Shown here: one piece after another, positions 56,935 through 64,000 of the stretch
How the letters are laid out: the number at the start of each line of letters is the position of its first letter
How positions within the stretch are numbered: position 1 is the first letter of the stretch
NCBI GenBank assembly: GCA_002900995.3
Contig: CM035306.1
Location: forward strand, 2,232,001 to 2,296,000
Reading direction: 5' to 3'
DNA: 64,000 nucleotides
From: Ganoderma boninense
Lineage: Eukaryota > Basidiomycota > Agaricomycetes > Polyporales > Polyporaceae
The notes under the pieces: model-generated
What the model was told of the DNA's origin: nothing
What the model saw: the letters and a program-made list of their open reading frames with translations, nothing else
The model's database searches: none
Made by a program: the position numbers and the translations under genes

Positions 56935-58157
56935 ATGTCCGCTACTGTCTCTGCCACCGACCGTCGTCTCCCAAAGACCCAAGCGGAGTGGAAGAAGGCG
57001 CTGGACGACCTTCCCTCCACCCCGGACAAGATCCCAGCGTTCTTCTTCGGACATGGCTCTCCCATGCTTGCATTTCCAGAAAACGACACGGGGGGGATGT
57101 CGAGGGGCGAGGTCGGGAAGGCCATGGGTCCGAAGGGTCCCCTTGCGACCTTCCTCAGGGACTTCGGACCCGCCCTACTCGCTAAGTATAAACCCAAAGG
57201 CATCGTGGTGTTCAGCGCCCATTGGGAGACCAGCGGAGAGCGTCTCGGTATGTCTTCCATGTCGCCTCGCTCTCCGTTAATTGAACTTTGCCTGACGACC
57301 GCCCACCCAGTGACGGACTACGGAGATGAAAACCCGCTGCTCTACGACTACTACGGCTTCCAGCCTGCGCTCTATCAGCTGAAGTTCAAGTCGCGCGGTG
57401 ATTCCGCACTGTCGCAGCGCGTGGTGCACCTCTACAAGGAGGTCAGTTCCATACTTCATCCAGGGTGCAGTGATTTCGGCATCTAACGGAGCCTCTGGCA
57501 GGCTGGCTATCTGGCGAGGACTACCACCAAGCTTCAAGCCCGTGGCCAGGATGGCCGAGGATTCAACGGTCCCGGTCTCGACCACGGCGTCTTCGTCCCA
57601 TTCAAGCTTATGTTCGGCGAAGAGTTTACAGATGTTCCTATCGTGGAAGTGTCGATGGACTCGAGCTTGGACCCCCTAGATAACTGGCGGATAGGTCAGG
57701 TGGTAGAGCCTCTCCGGTAATCTGTCACCAGTGGTGCTTCTTCGCAGATTTGCTGATAATATCCGACACAGGCGGGAGGGTATCCTCGTTCTATCTGGCG
57801 GTCTTTTGATACATAACTTGCGGGACTTCGCGAGCTTTGCGGAGACGACCGCCAATAGTGCGGTGAAGGAGTTCGACCAAGCTATTCTGAATGCAGTCTC
57901 TGTGACAGACGTGAGTGGTTCTGTTTTTCTCGAGCGCACTGCTAAATGCTTGACTGACGATGGTTCTTTGACGTCAGCCTGTCGCGAGGAAGCGAGCTAT
58001 GCTGGAGCTCGTGAAGCACAAGGGTTTCCGCGCGGCGCACCCACGCGCAGACCATTTTATTCCACTGTATATTGGAGCGGGGGCCGGAGGGGAGGATGCG
58101 AACGTGAAAGTCCTGTCTGCCATCTTCGGGGCACCAACCTTCGCGTTCGATCTGTGA
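56935..58157 (+). CDS. LigB-family extradiol dioxygenase (DODA-like)
   Basis: Class III extradiol dioxygenases open catechol rings with Fe(II); fungal and plant members act on DOPA-like substrates. About five exons join to some 300 residues. Metal-ligand His candidates occur at the usual places: FFFGHGSPMLAF, VVFSAHWET and later GLDHGVFVPFKLM, with LVLSGGLLIHNLRDF in the C-terminal half. HPRADHFIPLYIGAGAG near the end is the conserved second-shell block with an active-site His. Length and order match the family. I chose the ATG at 56935 as the first in frame. The true substrate is unknown; aromatic breakdown or pigment metabolism are both possible. Confidence 0.9.
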
Positions 58158-58880
58158 ATGTATGTTGTGCACGACACTTTAATGAAAGTCTTATCTCTGC
58201 ACGAGGCGATCTTCTCTCGAGTGTAAATTGCATCTATGACGCTGCCTGGCGGACTGTGCCGGTCATTGAACGGCAATAGGCGGGAGGGTAGAAAGGACCG
58301 AATCATGGGATATCTGGGACAGCTGAGAGCTTCAGAGGAGCAGTTGCCGGCGGCGGAGACGGGGATGGTTGCGATGCTGGCCACGTGCTGGGGTGCACGT
58401 GGCGGTTGTCGAATCGGCAGATGAGCGTGAGATCGCGGTGTCTCTGTGGTTTCGCTCGCAGACGCACTGTTGGCCCTCAGCTCGTTCGACGCCTCTGTTC
58501 ACCTCTGTATTCTAAGTCCTATCGCATCGCCTTGCGCAGAGCGCACAGTCCGGCACAGCGGCGGCCAGAGGTGCAGCCAACCCAAATCTCATGCCTGCAT
58601 TGCCACTCACCCTCATCGCGCCGCCGTCCCATAGCTCTCTGATCCTATCGCCGTCTGACGGATTTGTCAATCCCCTTCATCCGCACCCTCGGTCTTTGCT
58701 CTCAAAACACCCGATGTATTGAGCACCACGTTGTAGCCCTGCAAATCTTTTAATTATTCTTCAGGTCAGAGCGTTCACCGCACGTTTCGCGCGGAGTTTC
58801 TGCTTGCATCGGGCTGACAGCACCCCCTTGCAGCCGCCAGATCTACAGGCGAGCAGGCGTTTACCCCATCTCCTTCATTA
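58158..58880. other. spacer upstream of the PKA gene
   Basis: It contains the 3' UTR of the dioxygenase gene and the likely long 5' region of the kinase gene; no other gene was recognised. Confidence 0.4.
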
Positions 58881-60423
58881 ATGGCTTCCAGAAATATGGA
58901 GCAGTCCAGTTATCCCGCCTTCCGCTCAGCTTCCCTACCCAGCCATACCGCACTCGCCCTCTCCACGACGCCCGAGCCTGGCCTGTTTCGTCGTGACTCG
59001 GATTGCATGCTCAGTGACGGCCCCATTACTCCACCTTTGTCTCCTGGACGGAGCGAAGAGGGTGAAGCTGCCATCATCGTGGATTCGGAGCCTCGCTACT
59101 CCGGCCCAGGGAGTCAACTAGAGGCCTCCTTACCCAACCCACGCTTACGCGCGGTCGAGGCCGCACGACGTGGAAGCCACAGTCATCAGCAAGACGGAAT
59201 GGATGTAGACACACGGCCAGTCACAAATTCACCCCGCCCGCCACAACGACATTTAGAGGATGAACAGTCGCATTTAGAGAAGGGGACGTTGAAGTTGACG
59301 GATTTCGAGGTCAAGGGCACTCTTGGTGAGTTTGTTCCATGACATCACCGCGAGCTATCTTTAAAACCCCTCGTCTTGCAACCCCCTCCTAGGCACTGGA
59401 ACGTTCGCGCGAGTCTTGCTTGTGCGGCTTCGAGCCTCGTCTGGGCAGGCCACTTCAAATTGCTTCGCGTTGAAGGTGCTGCGCAAGACCGAGATTGTCC
59501 GGCTCCGACAGGTCGAGCATGTGAATGCAGAGCGGTACATCCTATCGCGCATACGTCATCCCTTCATCGTCGACCTCTACGCGACCTTCCAGGACAGTTT
59601 GAACGTCTACATGTTGATGTCCTATGTCCCTGGAGGAGAGCTGTTCACACACCTCCGTCGAGCCAAACGCTTCACCGCGGACGTCACCCGTTTCTACCTC
59701 GCTACTATCATTCTCGCGCTCAAGTACCTCCACTCCTTCAACATCATCTATCGCGACCTCAAGCCCGAGAACTTGCTCCTGGATTCCCGCGGTTACATTC
59801 GCCTCACGGATTTTGGTTTCGCGAAAATCGTCGACGATCGTACGTGGACGCTGTGCGGGACGCCCGAGTACCTTGCACCAGAAATCATCCAGTCGGACGG
59901 CCACGGGAAGGCAGCGGACTGGTGGGCGTGCGGTATTCTCTGTTACGAGATGATTGTTGGTTACCCGCCGTTCTTCGACGAAACCGCGTACGGGATCTAC
60001 GAGAAGATTCTCAAAGGCAAAATCCACTGGCCGCGTGAGGTCGATCCGCTGTCTAAAGACATCATCAAGGCATTCTTGCATCCGGACCGGAGTAAACGCC
60101 TGGGCAACTTGATTGGCGGTTCACAAGATGTCCTAGACCATCCTTGGTTCCGAGGCGTTGACTGGGACGCACTGGAGCGGCGCGAAATTCGGGTACGCGA
60201 GTTTGAAATGCAAGATGCACATACCCACTACTAAATGCTCACCACTTTTCCTTGTCATTAGGCACCCATCATCCCACATGTCGCCTCCGTCGACGACACA
60301 CGCAACTTCTCTCACCTTCCTCTCCCACCCGCGGAAGAGATCCCAGGTCTTATTCGCGAGGAACGCCCACCGTCGATCCAGCAACGGTTCGACTCAGTTG
60401 CGTACCAGTTCCTCGAGTTCTAG
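58881..60423 (+). CDS. cAMP-dependent protein kinase catalytic subunit
   Basis: PKA phosphorylates targets when cAMP releases its regulatory subunit; in fungi it controls growth and nutrient response. Three exons (58881-59325, 59393-60192, 60262-60423) keep frame and encode 468 residues. A 130-residue Ser/Pro-rich N-terminal extension precedes the kinase domain. Motifs are: glycine loop GTGTFARV (the first intron lies just before it), Lys in FALKVLRK, YRDLKPEN, DFGFAK, and activation loop TWTLCGTPEYLAPE with the phosphorylated Thr. The AGC tail ends in the hydrophobic motif FLEF, equivalent to the FTEF of animal PKA. All catalytic residues are present. Confidence 0.95.
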
Positions 60424-61178
60424 GGTCCTTCCGTCCTTCACCATCGGTCGCCCAGGTGGCATCCGAAGCTTGTCACTGTCGAGCTCTCCTCTCCGGTACG
60501 GGCTTGGGATGCTCTCTGGCTAGTCTTAATTGAACTAAGAATAACGTTGCAGCCGCTTCGCCTCCTCTACAAACACTCTTTATTTTGGACCATGCGCCTT
60601 GCTCCTTCCCTTCGAACATATCCCTCCGTTCGTTGATACGATAATGTCTCCGCCGGGGTCTCGTGCTCGTATCACTATATCTATACACTGACTCTGCCGA
60701 CGTCGTTCCGCGGTCGGAGTCGGACTGTCTACTATACTCCTCGCAGTCGTCATACCCCGCTCCCGAGTTGTATCATTTTCGTTCTCCTGGTCCCCGCTCG
60801 CTCCCGACACCAGTGTATGAATCCTTTCCCTCCTCTCGCTCTGTCTCTCGTACTTTGAGGATGAATGGACTGTTAATTCGGTCCTTCGCTCTACCCACGC
60901 TCACTATCACGGTCTCTTTGTCTCTGGGTCTCGTAATTCGTGTATATTGCTCACTTTCCGGCACTCCCGATACTGTATCCAGGTTTATTGCTGTATTATA
61001 TATTATCTCGTGAACGTGCCTTCTCGCCGCTGGCTTGCCGTGACCATTAGCGCCCATGTAGTCTTTGGCGCTTATTAAGATATCAGCGTGGCTGACGAGA
61101 GCCACCACCATCCTTGCATTATACCCCGCGCTGCGTGCTCCTCGTCTGAAGAACTCTGCCCGACATCTCTTGAGCGAA
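60424..61178. other. spacer between PKA and TFB3
   Basis: It holds the kinase 3' UTR and the TFB3 promoter; it is pyrimidine-rich between 60770 and 60940. No gene was recognised. Confidence 0.4.
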
Positions 61179-62541
61179 ATGGCGCAACGCAATGGTTGGC
61201 TCAGAGGAACAATTATTCGCAAGTCCGGCGCGTCCACCGGGGGAAGTACGCGAACGGGGACGCCATCGCAGGTGCAGAGTACGTCGACAACGATATATGG
61301 CGGAGGGGTGAAGGACCCGTCTGGGAGAACTTCTGAGTATTTTGTACGCGTATGCACTCAATTTCTCTTGTGTCTGCAGTTGACATTGCTTGCCTTGTAG
61401 TCCATGGATGACCAATGTCCAGTGTGCAAGTCAGATAGGTACCTCAACCCGAAACTACGGCTACTAGTCAGCGCGTGTTACCACAAAATGTGAGCCATCA
61501 TCCCTCTTACGCCCAAGCCGTAGCGTCTTACGGAGGACGTAGGTGCGAGTCCTGTATCGACCGCCTGTTTACACTTGGCCCCGCGCCATGCCCCATTTGC
61601 AACAAAATCCTACGCAAGCTCGCCTTCACCCCACAAACCTTTGAGGACCTCACTGTTGAGAAGGAAGTTGCTGTTAGGAGGAGGATCGCTAAGGAGTAAG
61701 CCTCATGCTTTGCACTCGTCGACGTATGTCTCAACACGCCGTACAGATTCAATAAGCGAAGAGAGGACTTCGCTGATTTGCGGTCGTACAATGATTACCT
61801 GGAATGGGTAGAGGAAATCAGTAAGCCACCCCCTCAATTGAAACTGTCATTCTAACCCTGTCTCTAGCTTTCAACCTCATTAACGACATTGACGTCGCCG
61901 AGACTGAAGCCCGCATCCAACAGTACCGAGTAGAAAATGCCGCCCTCATCGAGCTCAACATCAAGCGCGAAGAGGAGTACCAGCGCTACCTCCAAGAACA
62001 AGAAGAAGCCGAACGACAAGAGCGCGAACTCCGTGCCCAGGAGCTCCGCCGCCTCGAAGAGGAAGAGCGCGAGGAGCGCGAAAAGGCGAAGCAGGGTATC
62101 ATCGACCGGCTCGAGACGAGCGACAAAGACGCCGCGCGACTTGTAGCCAAGTCTAGGGCGGAGGCGCAGAAAAGGGCCTCTGTGCGTGCGGCGTCGAGCA
62201 GCTCGTTCAGCCAGAGCAGTGCCCGCCTACTCCGCTCCCGAACCGTGCAAAGCATCGTCGTCCCCGATGTGCCGCACGTTCCACTGCAGGACGAGTACTA
62301 CGCCTACGACGACATGTTCGTACAACGCGATACGTACTATGATCCTGTTAGTGAAGCCGTACGGAAGGATAGGGAGGGTATCATGCGTGCGGGAGGCTAC
62401 ATGATCGACCAGGCTTGGGTGCGGGCTTTGCGTTTCGCTGTTGCGGGCTTGGAGATTGCCCCTCCAACTGGCATTCCTCGCCAGGAAGCTATGGCTGTCG
62501 ACGGTGAAGGTCCTCCAGACGTCGTGATGGCCACCGCATGA
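61179..62541 (+). CDS. TFB3: TFIIH subunit Tfb3 (MAT1), CDK-activating kinase assembly factor
   Basis: Tfb3 links the CAK kinase module to core TFIIH. Five exons join in one frame to about 370 residues. After a Ser/Gly/Thr-rich start comes the RING finger: DQCPVCKSDRYLNPKL, SACYHKMCESCIDRLF and CPICNKILRKLAF supply the eight zinc ligands. Then follow FEDLTVEKEVAVRRRIAKE and YNDYLEWVEEI, the family's helical section, and a long Glu/Arg coiled coil (about 61930-62150, EEERE repeats). The C-terminal AGGYMIDQAWVRALRFAVAG resembles the cyclin H/CDK7-binding end. I chose the ATG at 61179; in-frame sequence upstream lacks an ATG. Confidence 0.93.
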
Positions 62542-62797
62542 ACATGTACTACTTCAGATTCCTGACTTTGGGGCAGTCGTGTCCAGGTCGTTATGTTGTC
62601 CCAATTATCGCGCTCTTTTACAGCATCATTCAATGTGTCTTGTAGCATTAGTCTGTATCGTTGCCTAAGTACCGTATGCAAAGTATTAATTGAGTCGAAT
62701 GTCATCCAGTGTGCATCCATTACGATAACGATTAAGTTCTGTGTAATAGGAAGAACAGGTGGGTTTCCTTCTACTCATGACGAGACGTATTGGCGAA

Positions 62798-64000
62798 CTA
62801 GATGATCTTCTCGCTGGTGACAATTTGCCGGTTCAGCTTCTGTGCCTCGGTTAAAGGCTCGGTCATAGGGAACCATAGAACTTGATACTTCTTGTTTTTC
62901 CTGGACGCAACCAAGGCATCACGGGTTAGCGATGACCATCCGCAATATGGGTCCACCCACCTCAGCATCTTGTTATCTAGTCGAAAAATCTTAAGAACCT
63001 CGGCGGGACTGAGTGTGTCGAAGTCGGGTGGCTGGTGGGAACTGCCGGACGGTTCGGCCTTATAGCCAGAGGTTTCGTCTTCATCGTCCTCGATGACGAT
63101 AACATCTCGGTCACCACTGCTGCTCTGGCGCTTCCTCTTGCCGCCCCCACCATGCGGCTCGGGAGATGTGCGCTTGCGCGACTTTATGGTGTCGGGTAGG
63201 ACACTATCAAGCACCTTCGTTGACAGAAAAGATTTTGACAGCCCGGCAGGCCTTGCAGGATTATGATACTGTAGCGCAATTTGTCTTACGCGTGAGGTTA
63301 ACCTCCTGTACACAGAACGCAGAATACCACGCAAATTTGTCAGTTTGGGAAAAGATGATTTGCACATACCCCTCACCTTCCTGGATCGAATGTGAGGAGG
63401 TTGATGACACCGTTCTTGACCTGTTCCGCCCCGACTATGGTTCGAGAATGTCCCTTATGTTGGAGGATAATAGGAGGCTTGTCGGTGACGTTGATTGCCC
63501 TAGCGCCGAGCAGACGTTCACTGACTGTGGCTGATGTCGAATTTCGCCGGGGTTCCCCACTGGAGAAATAGAGCATTATCCACTGTAATAGCGGATCGAC
63601 ACCTCCGTTTGCTTTCAGATTCAGAAATCATCATACGGGGCTAAGATGGGCGTACCATCCTTGAGCTCCGGAAAGTCCACTAGCTGTGCACTTTATGTGG
63701 GTGAGCTACATTTCGAAACCGTTGTGAATGCTTAACTCACGGTATTCCTTTGTATGTGAAGGCAACATATAGTTCTACTGTATGTGTTTAGCTCGCTACA
63801 GAGGAAGAAACCGTCGAGGCACTTACCTGCTGTGCCTATCCATTTACTAGAGTCCACGAGGTCACGGCGCATGTCTTCAGCCCCTTCTTGGTCGTACCCT
63901 GCAAGAGAGTGAGCAGAATACGAATATCAGTGCGGCATTAGTATGGCCGGAGTAAAACTTGCCATCTCTCCAGGCCCGTTCTATCAGGATTTGGAGATTC
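62798..64000 (-). CDS. C78-family peptidase (ZUFSP/UfSP-like), 5' part outside window
   Basis: The gene runs off the right edge; its N-terminal part with the catalytic Cys is not visible. Exons seen on the minus strand include ILIERAWRDG (near 63970), YDQEGAEDMRRDLVDSSKWIG (near 63850), ELYVAFTYKGIP and VDFPELKDG. The exon 63373-63540 carries PPIILQHKGHSRTIVG, with the catalytic His, and LLTFDPG, with the Asp. After that come a Lys/Arg-rich insert (RKRTSPEPHGGGGKRKRQ), an acidic patch (EDDEDE), and the conserved end PLTEAQKLNRQIVTS. Members cleave ubiquitin K63 chains (ZUFSP) or UFM1 (UfSP); the fungal form is probably ubiquitin-directed, but the N-terminal domains needed to tell are missing here. 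Confidence 0.85.

Overview
The window is nuclear DNA of a filamentous basidiomycete, most likely an Agaricomycete of the Polyporales/Trametes type. This is inferred from single-gene transcription units, very many 50-60 bp GT-AG introns, high gene density, and a gene set (Edc4, Syf1, Hrq1, Tfb3, wax-synthase-like MBOAT enzymes, LigB and intradiol dioxygenases) typical of wood-decay fungi. No rRNA gene, convincing tRNA, CRISPR array, operon or prokaryotic feature was seen. Exon boundaries were read by eye; where stated, exon lengths were checked to keep frame.

Left part (1-25.5 kb): two tandem copies of an unnamed small protein family (the first cut by the window edge) flank a 534 bp TA-flanked element with 88 bp perfect terminal inverted repeats. 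Then come an alpha/beta hydrolase, a small basic protein, a 29-exon HRQ1 helicase and a SCYL2-type pseudokinase. Two paralogous wax-synthase-like membrane acyltransferases follow. Between them sits a 5'-truncated, poly(A)-tailed LINE with a perfect 13 bp target-site duplication, about 115 bp upstream of one start codon. After a repeat-rich spacer (tRNA-like short element, GC-rich hairpin, A-runs) come an arrestin-like protein and a cytochrome b561-domain protein.

Middle (26-48 kb): mitochondrial 3-hydroxyisobutyrate dehydrogenase, an NAD(P)-binding Rossmann protein, glyoxalase II with a leader peptide, an SFT2 vesicle protein with 21 nt and 13 nt micro-exons, a decayed intradiol (catechol/hydroxyquinol) dioxygenase pseudogene, the decapping scaffold Edc4, a 33-residue copper-type metallothionein split over three exons, and a divergent pair: Rab geranylgeranyltransferase alpha (BET4) and spliceosomal SYF1.

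Right part (49-64 kb): a coiled-coil-like unknown, a WD40 protein, nitronate monooxygenase, cytochrome c heme lyase, the Brix protein SSF1/PPAN, a LigB-type extradiol dioxygenase, PKA catalytic subunit, the TFIIH subunit TFB3/MAT1, and the 3' part of a C78-family (ZUFSP/UfSP-like) peptidase running off the right edge.

Most genes are unrelated housekeeping genes placed side by side. The accessory signals are the mobile elements, the duplicated wax synthases, the dioxygenase pseudogene and the metallothionein. I did not find a new multi-gene system.
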